DNA of 64,000 nucleotides from Anthopleura xanthogrammica (Eukaryota; Cnidaria; Anthozoa; Actiniaria; Actiniidae): NCBI GenBank assembly GCA_964019055.1, contig OZ025214.1, positions 11,359,101 to 11,423,100 of the forward strand, read 5' to 3'. Shown piece by piece: positions 39,190 to 51,189 of this stretch (position 1 is its first letter; each line of letters starts with the position of its first letter). The notes under the pieces were generated by a model. It saw only the letters and a program-made list of their open reading frames with translations, ran no database searches and was not told where the DNA came from. The position numbers and the translations under genes were made by a program.

Positions 39190-39970
39190 CATTGGCTTCA
39201 AAGCGGATAAACAAGTTTTATGTTCTTTCCAATATTGCGCGGGAACCAAGTTTGAAGGTCCCCAACGAAGTTTCTTTTGAAGTTGTGGAGCTTGAGAACA
39301 GCACAGTGAAGTTTGAAACTTATGAAAAAATTCAAACTGGGGATCTCAGCGGCACATTTCTATCCAAAACAAGTCCACGTGCTCCGCCCTTCTCTTCCCA
39401 GGGACAGAAAGTAATAACATCGAAGTCTGCCAAAAGTCATAATTTATTCATTTCCTTCAAAGCGGATAAACAAGTTTTATGTTCTTTCCAATATTGCGCG
39501 GGAACCAAGTTTGAAGGTCCCCAACGAAGTTTCTTTCGAAGTTGTGGAGCTTGAGAACAGCACAGTGAAGTTTGAAACTTATGAAAAAATTCAAACTGGG
39601 GATCTCAGCGGCACATTTCTATCCAAAACAAGTCCACGTGGTCCACCCTTTCCTTCCCAGGGTCAGAAAGTACTGACCTCGAAGTCTGCCAAAAGTCATA
39701 ATTTATTCATTTGCTTCAAAGCGGATAAACAAGTTTTATGTTCTTTCCAATATTGCGCGGGAACCACGTTTGAAGGTCCCCAACGAAGTTTCTTTTGAAG
39801 TTGTTGAGCTTGAGAACAGCACAGTGAAGTTTGAAACTTATGAAAAAATTCAAACTGGGGATCTCAGCGGCACATTTCTATCCAAAACAAGTCCACGTGC
39901 TCCGCCCTTCCCTTCCCAGGGACAGAAAGTAATAACATCGAAGTCTGCCACGAAGTCATTCATTCATTAA
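39190..39970. repeat. 259-bp tandem repeat, three units (right arm)
   Basis: Units recur at about 39,252, 39,511 and 39,770 (gaaggtccccaacgaagttt). The left arm has two. The reading frame shifts by one at each unit, so no continuous repeat protein is encoded. Confidence 0.85.
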
Positions 39971-40009
39971 TCTGTAAGATCTCCCTCAAGTCATCCCGGA
40001 ATTAGAAGA

Positions 40010-40258
40010 AGAAAAAACAACGCAACGTTCAGACATCTGATTCAATCTGTTAATATTGATCTTTCAAATTTGAGAAAATGGCTTTTAGCTAACAAGTTAA
40101 GCCTTAACGTTACAAAAACAGAACAAATGTTTATTGGCTCGCACTTTAATTTAAGTAAAATAACTTCTTCCCCCCTTATATTTATTGACGATGTTCCGAT
40201 CAAAAGGGTAAAAGAAGCTAAATTAAACTCTGGGTATTAAGATTGACGAACGCTTATC
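40010..40258 (+). mobile_element. LINE, upstream piece (right arm)
   Basis: Encodes the same reverse-transcriptase segment as 22,780-22,992 (WLLANKLSLNVTKTEQMFIG). It is cut at about 40,258 by the following insertion. Confidence 0.85.
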
Positions 40259-40259
40259 A

Positions 40260-41124
40260 TCTTTGCCAGAAATATTGGACATTGTCAGCGGTGTTACGCA
40301 TGAATGAAAATGAAGTGGTTTTCTAGAGGAAAAATATAACTACATGGTTTCCAAGCACATATTTATATTTAACTATGATGTTAGTAAAACAATTCTTACC
40401 AAAAAATAGTTACTTGACAATCAAAAGAACAACTATTATTTTTCTGTTGATAAGCTTCACCACAGGAAGCCCATGAAGGACAAGAAACAAGTTTCAAACG
40501 TAAATCGTTACTTTAAGCTTCCTTATTGTATCTCAGCAGTCAATAGGAGCTCGTAAAAACAAAATGGCGATATTTAGGGGGTTGTGAAACTGTTTGGAGC
40601 AGTTCTCTGTGGTTTCTTGTCATTTTTAACTGAAAACTACGAGCTAACAACGCGTCGAATCGCTTAAAATTTAACCTAACTTCAAGCTTCTTGGGAACCT
40701 ACATTCTGAAGGCATGCTGTCTATTTTGAGCGGTTTTGGATTTATTAAACACTCGTTTGGTGATATCGAGGTGGAGCTCTTTTACTTTTAAATTTTTTCG
40801 AGCTCAAATAAGACGATTTTGGGGTCAAGTGTGGCCAGATTTATAGACGATGTATGGAATCTAGAGGTTTCGAAGCCTTTCGAAGGCAAGTAGTCCGGGA
40901 ACCAATATGTCGCATGATTCAATGATCATTTTACGCTTATTTAGTAGCTTGTAGGGTGGGTTGTTTGTCGCGATGTGGAGCTCAGAGGAAATAAAACCCT
41001 ATTCGCCGTAAATAGAGGAAGCTCTATATTCCCCATACCTTTCCTATAAGACTCGGCGGCTATTTTGTAAGCTGAAACGCATCATTGCGCATGTATGAGC
41101 AGGCTCATGTCCCATATTTCTGGC
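40260..41124. mobile_element. 865-bp insertion with terminal inverted repeats, splitting the LINE
   Basis: It begins ttgccagaaatattggacat and ends with the near-inverse atgtcccatatttctggcaa. The left arm has the uninterrupted LINE (cttatcatgggcagaaca near 22,760). The first 220 bp duplicate 33,313-33,530. The remaining 640 bp (40,481-41,100) has no ORF and no match seen elsewhere in the window. No clear target duplication is visible. Confidence 0.7.
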
Positions 41125-41850
41125 AATGGGGCAGAACACATAGAGTATATATCCAATAAGATATCATCGGCTATTGGGGGTTTAAGACAAGTAAGACCCT
41201 TCATTCCCCAAAAAAAACAGCATTGACAATATACACGTCTTTAATTCAACCATTGTTGGATTATTGTGATGCTGTATGGGGGAACTTGTCTTTAACCTTA
41301 GCTGAAAGGCTTCAAAAACTACATAATCGTGCTGCTCGCACGATAACGTGCAGTAGCTATGAAATTAGGTCAGTTGAAGTTCGTAGCAAATTGAACTGGC
41401 CTACCTTAAATGAGAGACGTAAATATCACACTGCCATTGCTATGTACAAAATATTACATGGTTCAGCCCCTTTGTATTTGAAAGAATTATTTAAATCATT
41501 TGAGGGGACTGTATCATATAAACTACGAGGAAAAGAACACAACCTTCTTTTTCCTTTACCTAAAACAGACTCCTGTAAAAAGAGTTTCCTGTATTTAGGG
41601 GCAAAAGTTTGGAATGATCTTCCTCTTGAAGTTAAAAATAAAAAAACATTAGCAAGCTTCAAAAAATAATTCAAAAAATAATTCAAAAAAGCCCTTCTCA
41701 ACCAGGAGTCTTGACTGTTACCCCTTAATGATTTGTAAATTGGAATTTGTTATAATGTAAATAACAGAATATCTCTATTTTCTACATACATATATATATA
41801 TTCCCTGTAAATATTTTCATATAATTTTATTTGTAATTTTTATAACTCTG
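41125..41850 (+). mobile_element. LINE, downstream piece (right arm)
   Basis: Frame 41,223-41,669 matches 22,214-22,660 with two residue differences (LLDYCDAVWGNL here). It contains the reverse-transcriptase C-terminal motifs. Confidence 0.9.
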
Positions 41851-43500
41851 TATAACTCAGCTTTCATGAAAAGCTATTGTTTTTGTGGCTAATGCCTCCG
41901 AAAATCATCACCGATGAGTGTGGCTTCCTCATTAAATATAATGATAATAATGATAAGCCACTTTGTTATGGCCTTGAGTGAGGGATAGTAACACGAACAT
42001 TGACGAGCTATACCGACTTCAACCCGAATGATTCCCGATCGTAGTAATGTACTTTCGGAATATCTTCGGAACTGTTCAACTGAGTGAACTTCGTCGTAGT
42101 CGATAGAAAGGTGGGTTGTCCCTTATTTCACAATGATTTTAAGCTCTGTTCCTTCAAGAATCAAGCACAGCTGTCTACGCATGTATGCTGTATTTGTTTA
42201 CAATGAACTTTTCAGGATTTTTGACGTTGCTGTAGGCAATTATAGGATTAAATTGATGCGTTTGTATACTGGTCATGGCAGCTTCGTGTTACTGTTTATC
42301 CACAGGTAGCCCAAGCGTAGAATTAGTGGGTTGTGACGTCGTTAGCTTCGATTCAGTGAGTGAACTAATATATTCAAATTTCATATGGTTTGAAAATATG
42401 CTTTCAGAAAGACTTTAATTATTTAATGCTTTTGAAAAACGTCTCTAAAAATGTTGTTTGGTAGTTGAGGAACACTTTGGTGATGAAATATTGACATGAA
42501 ATTGTGTTTTTGAGGGGTTTTGAGCGGTTTGAAAATTTGCTTGACTCTCCTCATGTATATATTATGGAAAGGTATGAAACACCGCCTCCAATTTTTTACA
42601 CCGACCCTTACATTCAGCTCCATATCTCCACAACAACAAACGAATCGGAAAATTTAGCTCCAGAAATCAATTCTCCAATAAATTTCCTTTAATTCGAAGC
42701 TTTAGAGATTTTGTTTTGTCCACACGATGCCGAGAAATAATTTTTTGAAATTCGAAAAGCAAGCCGTGGATATGCGCGGAAATTCAATACAGCCAAAAAT
42801 CACAAAAAATATTCGGAGAAAAATACAAAACATACACGTGGTAGCGAGGCGACAGGCCAAATGTTACCGGAAATTGATGCGTTGATGCCACTGAAAGTCC
42901 AGTCAAGTCGGGTCAACTGATGATCAATGATTAATATCGATTATATCGATCGGTTTTCGATGATCGATTTTCATCGATTGGTGTCGTCAGGTAAACAGCG
43001 AAACAGAGAAACGAAACGCAGAAACGAAACACCGGAACGAAACAGGGATCAATTCTTATTATTCCAAATAATGTTCAGAAGAAATAACCAAATCAATGTA
43101 AAACTCATACAGACAAACGATTCGTTTTAAATACCTTAATATATTAACATGATGTTATGATTCATATCGATCCAAAGATAGTTCGATTCCCTGACTTCAA
43201 TGCTTCATAAAATTAAACAAATTCTTTGTGTAAATGCCACAGATTAGTCCTTTTACTGCTGTCTCTCATATCTAACTCCAAAAACGTACGAAAAAAGATT
43301 AATATTCGAACAAGATAGTTATTAAGTTCTTGGGTGCTTGCGCCATGTTATTTTCGACAAAAGCACAGGAAGCCCAGTGTTATGAATACAGGAAGCCCAA
43401 CGATATTGGTAGTAATCGGAGATGAATATAGTACGAAGAGTACGAATGGATTGCACAATAAGAGACGGACCATTAGAAAAGTGATTGGGGGTGGGGGGGA
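41851..43500. other. Non-coding part of the right arm
   Basis: Mirror of about 20,370-22,030. The LINE tail is followed by AT-rich sequence. No gene. Confidence 0.5.
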
Positions 43501-43652
43501 GGGGGGAAGGAGTTTTGGGAAATGTATAATTTTATAATAACCATAGCGGATTTTTTTTTTGTACCTTGTCAGGAAAATTTTTATGTCAAAACTGAATGTC
43601 AGAATTTTTTGTGTGGAATGGAAATCATTTTTTCCCTGCTTTTGTCCTTACC

Positions 43653-43795
43653 CCACCCCCCCCCCCCCATCACTTTTCCAATTGTCCGTCTCTTATTCTG
43701 CAATCGTTGGGCTTCCTGTGTTCATAACACTGGGCTTCCTGTGCTTTTGTCGAAAATAACATGGCGCCCAAGCGCCCAAGAACTTAATAACTATT
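43653..43795 (+). repeat. Direct-orientation copy of 20,377-20,561
   Basis: Immediately after the inverted arm ends in a poly-C run, the sequence atcactttt(c) ... cttaataactat follows the left locus in the same orientation. A deletion of about 45 bp lies between two caat motifs. The inverted copy of the same bases lies at 43,320-43,500. Confidence 0.8.
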
Positions 43796-43983
43796 TACTG
43801 CGATTTTCATAATTACGCGGACACTGAAGTTACGAGTGCCCTGTTGAAATTTGCTTTTTTGCTGCCGCCAGTCAAAAATATAAAAGGTACCGACTGATTA
43901 TCATTGATTGATGGAAGCGAAAACGCCGTTTTGCACGTTGGTATTTGAACTTCACTGTCCGCGTAATTATGAAAATCGCAGTA
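43796..43983. repeat. MITE with 25-bp perfect terminal inverted repeats
   Basis: It starts TACTGCGATTTTCATAATTA and ends with the exact inverse. It occupies the junction between the direct and the next inverted block and is absent from the left locus. Confidence 0.85.
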
Positions 43984-44250
43984 AAGTGCAACCATGCGTA
44001 GCAATTAGTATAAATAGAGCCGAACTTATGCAAATGACGCATTCGATGAAGCTAGCGGTCGCGGTGGTTCGGTTCCCCATCTTGGACTCCAAAGTACAGC
44101 AGTTTAACAGAGCTCCCTTCTCTCAAGACGACGAACATGACCCACGCTAACTCGACGATGGTCGAACGTAGATAATTCCTTTTAGTAAAAATCTACTAAT
44201 GGTCTATCACGAATCCTGCATTCTGATTGGCTACTCTACTAGTGGTCTAT

Positions 44251-44967
44251 TTAGTAAATAAACCCCTTCTGGCGGCAGGGATATCGGCTGATAATGTCCG
44301 AGGATGAGAAATGGTCCGAAAAAAGAACATTTGGCCTAGAAGCGAAGCTTCGAGGGCAAATGTGATATTTTGAGGACCATTTCTCATCCAAGGACATTAT
44401 CAGACGATATTCCAGTGAGCCAGAAGGGGTTTATTAACTAAATAAATTTAATACCCAACGACTTCACTGGAATGGATTCAGCAAACTGCATTGACTCATC
44501 ATCTCCAGAGTTTTCAAAAAAAAATTCTCTCTCGTCTCCAAGTTGGATATCAAAAAACAATTCTTTTGATTAATGAAAGCTATTTTACATTCTATTCTAT
44601 TGTTTAACATTAGTTTTCGAATTGTTTGTTGGTTTTTAGTAGTTTATAAAAACAATTTCGAAAAGAAACCAAAAACTTCATTCACGAAACAACATGGATG
44701 CTTACCATTGAAGACATTTACAGTGTATTTTGTAGATTTTTTCGTGTTTCCTGGCGTAGTTTTCTCAACTAGTCTTTGTATTTTACTCTCACTTGTTTCT
44801 AAAATCCGAGTTTCTTTGTTTTCCATGTTTTTTTCTTTTATTTTTTGACGTTTTTGACTTTTACTGGACGAATATCACTTCGGACGGGGGATATCGCCTG
44901 ATACCCGTCCTGCACGTGACCCATTTGAACCAATGACAGCGCGCGAAAATTCATCGTTGGGTTATAA
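44251..44967. mobile_element. Right-only insertion of about 715 bp, composite foldback
   Basis: It interrupts the agtggtctat/gagtgatagacc site seen intact near 17,960. The first 200 bp fold back (tagtaaataaaccccttctg ... ccagaaggggtttattaacta). The rest is bounded by atacccaacga ... tcgttgggttat. It is probably two nested elements. No ORF. Confidence 0.7.
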
Positions 44968-45111
44968 TGAGTGATAGACCACTAGTAGCGAAAAGTTCCA
45001 AAACAATGGCGGCTAACTCGCGTTTTGCCAGTGTTTCCGATGACTTTTTATTATTTTTATCCGTTTATTTGACCGATTAGTAGATTTTTACTAAAACAAT
45101 TAGACCCCTCG

Positions 45112-45184
45112 CCCTCATGGTCTACGAGTCAATAGCCCATTTGGCCTCCGGCCTCATGGGCTATTGACTCGTAGACCATGAGGG
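45112..45184. repeat. 73-bp hairpin, right copy
   Basis: Mirror of 17,748-17,820 with one or two changes in the loop. Confidence 0.85.
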
Positions 45185-45394
45185 CTGCGGGTCTAATTGC
45201 TAAATAGTGGTGCAACGAGAAGACACGAAGTAAAAGATTGTTCCTTTTGCTCGTTTCTAGGAAATTCGTTTGAATTTCGATCAGTAATGTGGCCGCGAGA
45301 AAGACTTAACGAGTCAACTCGTTAGTGGACGAGAGATTCGATTTGAAAGTTTTTCGGTGTTCGCGAGAAAATATATGAACACGTGAAGAACAGT

Positions 45395-45530
45395 GAAGTT
45401 TACTTGGTAGTGGCCAAGAGTCAAAGAATACTTGGTAGTGGCCAAGAGTGAAAGAATCCTTGGTAGTGGCCAAGAGTAAAAGAATACTTGGTAGTAGCCA
45501 AGAGTAAAAGAATACTTATCGACCCTATAT
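45395..45530. repeat. Minisatellite of acttggtagtggccaagagt units
   Basis: Four to five units of about 28 bp (cttggtag(t/c)ggccaagag(t) + aaagaat). Each contains the inverted pair cttgg...ccaag. The left copy (17,470-17,530) has two to three units. Confidence 0.8.
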
Positions 45531-45960
45531 GTTAAAATACATCGGTTGTGGCCGAGAGAGAAGATTTATTTCTATGCATTTCATGTCATTTGAACTCGGT
45601 GGTGGCCGAGAGATAAAGCTTCAATGGCAAGAATAGAACGTTCAATAAGTAAAGCGGTAGAGGCCGCCCCAGGAAACTCCAAATTTGTATCAACGTTCTA
45701 TTCTAGGACATTTTATCTTCCATAGTTTCGGGTATTTTTTGTAGGAAAATTTCGCATTTTGAATTGCAAATCCGTTTCGGTTTTTTACTCCATTGTTATC
45801 CACCCTATTCACGTGCTCTACCGCCCCTTTGTTAGCACGTGCGTTAAGTTGAGGCGTTCCCAGTGGAGACCTTAAATTGTTCATTCCATACGTTTTGTCT
45901 TATTGTTTCTTTGGTTTCAAGTCCATTTTTATATGTTTTGAATGTTTTTTGTTTAGTCGT

Positions 45961-46531
45961 TATATCTTGTTCGAATGTTAATTTTTTTTCGTACGTTTTT
46001 GGAGTTAGATATGAGAGACAGCAGTAAAATGACTAATCGGTGGCATTTACACAAAGAATTTGTTTAATTTTATAAAGCATTGAAGTCAGGGAATCGAACT
46101 ATCTTTGGATCGATATGAATCATTGAGGTATTTAAAACGAATCGTTTGTCTGTATGAGTTTTACATTGATTTGGTTATTTCTTCTGAACATTATTTGGAA
46201 TAATAAGAATTGATCCCTGTTTCGTTCCGGTGTTTCGTTTCTCTGTTTCGCTGTTTAGCATTGCCTAACTCGAGATGGAAAGAGAAAAAAAAAGAGGAAA
46301 GGAAGAAGAATTCAAAAATAATTTTATCTGCTTTGTCTGTTTGGTTTTCAAGGCTTTTTTATATTTCTTAAGCACATGATCTGCTCTTTGATAGTTTGTT
46401 TATATGCAATGCCATTTTTATAGTTGTATCTTACAAAATCCTTCATTCGAGACTAAACTGATCCTCACTGCATGTTTTTTCTTTTCAAGATCAAATTCAA
46501 TAGAAGCCATCATGTCTTATCAACGATTCCT
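45961..46531 (+). repeat. Two short direct copies: 20,562-20,886 and 24,165-24,432
   Basis: 45,961-46,256 follows 20,562-20,886 (atcttgttcgaatgttaat ... ctgtttcgctgttta) with a 25-bp deletion. 46,268-46,531 then jumps to a copy of 24,165-24,432. Both are in direct orientation. Confidence 0.85.
46512..46531 (+). pseudogene. Truncated exon 1 of a third APETx-like toxin copy
   Basis: The start codon and the first six or seven codons match the intact copies; homology then stops and unrelated sequence follows. The upstream leader region is also present (46,268 onward). No second exon is found nearby, so it is non-functional. Confidence 0.8.
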
Positions 46532-46674
46532 ACAAGGTATAGTTATCAGACATTACTACCAACGAGTGCATTGCTACATATCTCGACTGTCTGTTCATAA
46601 AGACAGAAAAAAGTGACTGGGAATCCTGCAGACTTGCGTTTTCTCTTTCGTTTTCTTCGGCCAATTCCGCCATC

Positions 46675-46980
46675 TCAAGCAACCAAAATTCTACATTTCC
46701 TGTTGCTTTCGCGTGATTCCTTCGATAGAATATCGTCTTTAAGGGGATCCGTGTTGATTTTGTGGTATTTCGTCATCATTCTTATCTTGATTTTTCTTCT
46801 TTTCGCGTCATCCAATCGGCGCTTAACCTCATTCACCCATCGCCTTTGACTTTCGATTATTTCTTGAATCATCCTGCTTGTAGAGGCAACGTCTTCATTC
46901 CTCCACCGTTGATGCTCTGTTGGCTCAAATTTTATCAGATCAGCGACTAGAGACCTTTTAAAAAGGTCTTGATATGCCAT
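46675..46980 (-). CDS. Unknown basic coiled-coil protein, 101 aa or first exon
   Basis: The minus-strand frame starts MAYQDLFKRSLVADLIKFEP and continues with a charged, helical middle (MIQEIIESQRRWVNEVKRRL, then a KRRK-rich run) to a stop at 46,675. Composition is strongly protein-like, unlike the noise frames. It starts 100 bp from the opposite-strand gene at 47,080, in a single-copy island within the rearranged region. I do not recognise the family. It may be complete or the first exon of a longer gene; no convincing donor was seen before the stop. Confidence 0.55.
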   Translation of the reverse strand: MAYQDLFKRSLVADLIKFEPTEHQRWRNEDVASTSRMIQEIIESQRRWVNEVKRRLDDAKRRKIKIRMMTKYHKINTDPLKDDILSKESRESNRKCRILVA

Positions 46981-47079
46981 TTTTACTAAACTAGGGTCAA
47001 AATACGAAAAATAGTCAAAACGGCTGCGCTAGACTTGGGTTCGAGACTTGCCCAGTCTCACTCGGCCTCACTATCCAAA
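46981..47079. promoter_or_regulatory. Probable bidirectional promoter
   Basis: The 99-bp gap between two divergent start codons (46,980 minus, 47,080 plus). It contains ggcctcactatccaaaATGG context on the plus side and no TATA box. Inferred from gene layout. Confidence 0.4.
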
Positions 47080-50000
47080 ATGGCGGACGAACATCTCGTA
47101 TTAATTTCTACAAAGGCCTTCTACAAAATAAGAGCAATAAGGTGTTCGAAGATTAATAAAAAAAGCATTTAGCTTTTTTACAGCATGTCTATGGAAGGCA
47201 ATATAGCATTCAGGTATATCTAACCACCAATAACGTATGAATATATGAATTATATTTTGGGGTTGTCAAGAACAAGAAATAAGCTTACTACAAGTTGTGG
47301 TAGTTCCTGGTAGTTTCTTTTCTAAGTTTATGAGTGTTTGTTCAGAATATTAATAAATTAGCAGAGGCAGAGGTGGCTAAGTCCCCCCCCCCCCCCCCTC
47401 CACTGATAAGTGTAGTAAAAGACAGTTGATTTTAGGAATGCAAGGGTTTCCCAGAGTCTCTGGGATTTCGTTGGCCATGCAGAGTAAGAATCTGGCTTTA
47501 TAGTCAAGAGTAGAGGAGCCAGGAAAAGAGTTATGACACAATGTTATGGTTATAATCATTTTTTACAGCCCTGAAGAACTTCAGAAACACAGGAAGCAAA
47601 CGCAGCACCTCCTTCAGGTTAGGGGACCAAAAGAATTTGCACCGAATAATAACACAGAGCAATGTCAACAGATAGAGTCCATGATAGCTGAACATGTTGA
47701 TGTTCTTAGAGAAGAGAGGATTGTTAGAAAGTAAGAACTATTTCATTATTTATTATTTCTATTTTATTCCATTCTGTTCTGTTCTGTTCTGTTCTGTTCT
47801 GTTCTGTTCTGTTCTGTTCTGTTCTGTTCTCTCCTTATCACTTGAGATCAAGTAGCTGCCATAAGAGTATTTCTTCAATCACAAATAGTAAGATACGTCT
47901 CTCACTAAAACGACCCGGGTTCGATTGCCCGCAAACTTCGTCGAGCCCTCACCTGTGGTTTTAGGTATTATTCTCGGATTCGCAAAAATCAACTTCTACA
48001 TTTTATTCGGATTCAAATTGTGAATGAAGAGCCATTTTGTAGAAATATCACTGATAAATCCCATATATTTTATTAGAATTTTATATTCCTTAGCCGTGTT
48101 GAATTATCACACTTTGAAGCTATCCATCAATCTATAATGTAACTCAACCCTCAGGACAATGATTTCAAAACTAATACATCGTCTAGTTACCACCCACGCT
48201 ACACGTTTTATTTCAGAAATTGTCCATTATATTTTTTTAAAAACATATAGAATATGATTTTGAACAGCATAAATATTACAAATAATGGATAGAATTGTCT
48301 GAGGAAGGAATAATCTTAAATGAATGTAGCGACAATATGTAATTCGAGTATTGATTCAAACAACAAAGGTCAACAAACATGTATACCCGGGCATGTATAC
48401 TTAATATTCAACGGTGAAAATAGTCAATATATCTGGAAGCTCTCCTTCTTTGTTGGTAAAACAAACGCCTACAGAAATTCGAATTATAGAACATTTTTCT
48501 ACAATATCTAGTTTCCATCGTGAGCCTGAAAAATCCAACGATTTGTCAAAATACTCACATGATCATCGGAAACATTGCCAGACAGTAAGACTACCGGATG
48601 CGATCACACAGACCAATCAGAACGCGTGTAAGAATGAATTGGCAAAGCAGCCAATCATAGTCGATATGTGCTCCGTGTTCAGACATGTGTCGTATGGCGG
48701 CTGCCTGTCGCGCCTTCGACCCGGCCAGGTTGAGCTGCGTCCCTTCACAATTCAGCTATTCAGCTGCAAGAAAAGAAGATATGCCACTTGAAACTTCACC
48801 ATACACAGAAAGATTGGATGCCTCCCAGACTCTCTCCCTGATAAATTGCGCCACGATGCACCCATTCTAGATCTCGTTCCCAGACCCTACTTCAGTATTA
48901 GCCAAATCGTAGACCATGGGAAACCCTACTGACCGGAAGCCAGGATCTTGCGACCAGGTCGTCAGAGCGCATGCTCTATCTCAGGATCGCTGACTATAAA
49001 ATGCCGGCTCATTGTTTCTAACGTCTTGTTTACGACTTCTATTAGCAAAAGTTTTTATGTTCGACAAATGGAAATAGGATTTGATTCAAGATTCGAAGAT
49101 ATATAACCGTTCTAATCGATTTGGCTTGCTTGGTTTCCGTTGGTATGTTTGTTTATACTATTAACCAATCAGAGCTCGTTGCTATGTTATTGTCAACAAC
49201 CAATGAAATTTGATCTATTTTTAGGGTTGCCCAGAGCCTACGATCTTTCGTTAGAAAGCTGAAAAGGCTCTGGGTACGAGAATGTGATGCACCGAGTTGC
49301 TTTAAAGAATGAGTTCGCGTAGGCGCAATGTAATCTCATGTTATCCCTAGTATAAGTCTCGTTCAACTTTTAAATTATTAAAGATAAAACTAACTAGAGT
49401 GCAATTTAATAAAGCCTGAAAGATTAGTGACAGCTTACTACTATTTAAGGATTAAATAATAAATAAGAATAAAGGGAACCGTGCGAAGAAAAATTCTTGT
49501 TAAAAAATGTGTTAAAAAATGTGTCCAACTTACAATTCTCTGTAATAAAACCGTTTTATTCATTTTTGACTTGAAGCGATTAATCTACTCGAACTGACAA
49601 CTTTCAAGTACAGACAATTCCTGATTCCGGAAAACGAGTGTTTTAGAAAAAAGTTATTCACTGATCCATTTACCAAAAATTAGATTCTTATTCGATATGA
49701 CAAAACAAAGAATCGAAGCCAAAACATAGCAAAATAAGTCCGTACGAACACGATATCTAATCTCTTTTACTTGTGTGTATTTATAATTGGATATTTTTGG
49801 GTGTTATTTGCTTAACACTCTTATCATTAAGCGATATGATCTTATTATCAAAATAATCTGACATGCCCAATATGACAATGTCTTCGTGGACATTTAAATT
49901 AATGGATTTTTATATCGATCTAGCTACCAGACTTCGAGACTGGAAGATAAATCTTATAAAATGACGCGTGGCTTTTAATACTGATGTTTATTTCATAAAT

Positions 50001-51149
50001 GAACAAATGAATTTTAGAAAGATTTTCTTTCTCTTAAGCAAGAAAACGGTGTTTTTTCTTCTTGTTCTTCCCTCTTTTCATTTTTATAACGCATCCATCC
50101 TAATTAATTTACTCCCTATTTTTCATTTATTATTTATTTATTCATTTATCAATCCTTTCATTTTTTTTTATTTATTTTTTGCATATTTAAATCTACTCAT
50201 TCATTTATTCTTTCGTTCATTCCATCCATCCATCCATCCATCCATCCATCCATCCATCCATCCATCCATCCATCCATCCATCCATCCATCCATCCATCCA
50301 TCCATCCATCCATCCATCCATCCATCCATCCATCCATCCATTCATTCATTTATCCATCCATTCATTCATCCATTCATTCATTCATCCATCCACTCATTCA
50401 TCCATTCATTCATTGATTCATTCATCATTCATCCATTTATCCATCCATTCTTTTATTCATTCAATCATTTATTCTTTAATTCATTCATTCATTCATTTAT
50501 TCATTCCATCAACTGACGTGTATATATGCATTAACGTCATTACCTCACTCAATTTACCACTGCTTTGTTCCTTAGTATTCATCCCTAAGAACTTCTCTAT
50601 CTGCTTTTTCCTTTAACAAAAATATCTTTCTTTTTCTACAAATTCTACCAAGCATTTTAAAAATAAACCATTGAAATATGAAAAAATACATTATAATATT
50701 GGCACAGTTCCTACTTATTTGAAAGCAAGTTTAATAAGGAGAGCTCTTCTATAAACATCCGTTCAAAATCGCATTAAGACAAGCAATATCAGATAAAACA
50801 CATTGCACTACTTACAGTAACTTTTTGGTATAAAATAACCGAGATCCTCTGAAAACATCGATATCCGGAAAAAAAAAATTTAATAGAAAACGATATTATT
50901 TTTATGGTCAAAAAAGTAAAACCTAAGAAAATAGCAAAAGCAACCGCAGAATGAAAACCAACTTTTACATTTGATTCAGAACTGGAATGTCATGGAAACG
51001 CTTGGTATGACGTTAACGAAATCCTACTTTGTCGTTAGGGCAAATTGTAAATCAGATGGTTTTCTTGCAGACTGAAAATCAGTAATTATTATTTGGCCCA
51101 TGAAAATATAATAAGTATAATACATAGAAGTCCTAGAAGTAGATACTTT

Positions 51150-51189
<40 letters not shown>

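Larger units (their letters stand above)
44012..45958 (-). repeat. Outer inverted block, right copy
   Basis: Inverted partner of 16,541-18,204. It lacks the left 498-bp transposon (single TTTTAAC near 45,531) and gains an insertion of about 715 bp at 44,251-44,967. Confidence 0.85.

Noticed and set aside
49968..50516. 182-residue frame with IHPSIHPS repeats
   Set aside because: CATC microsatellite.
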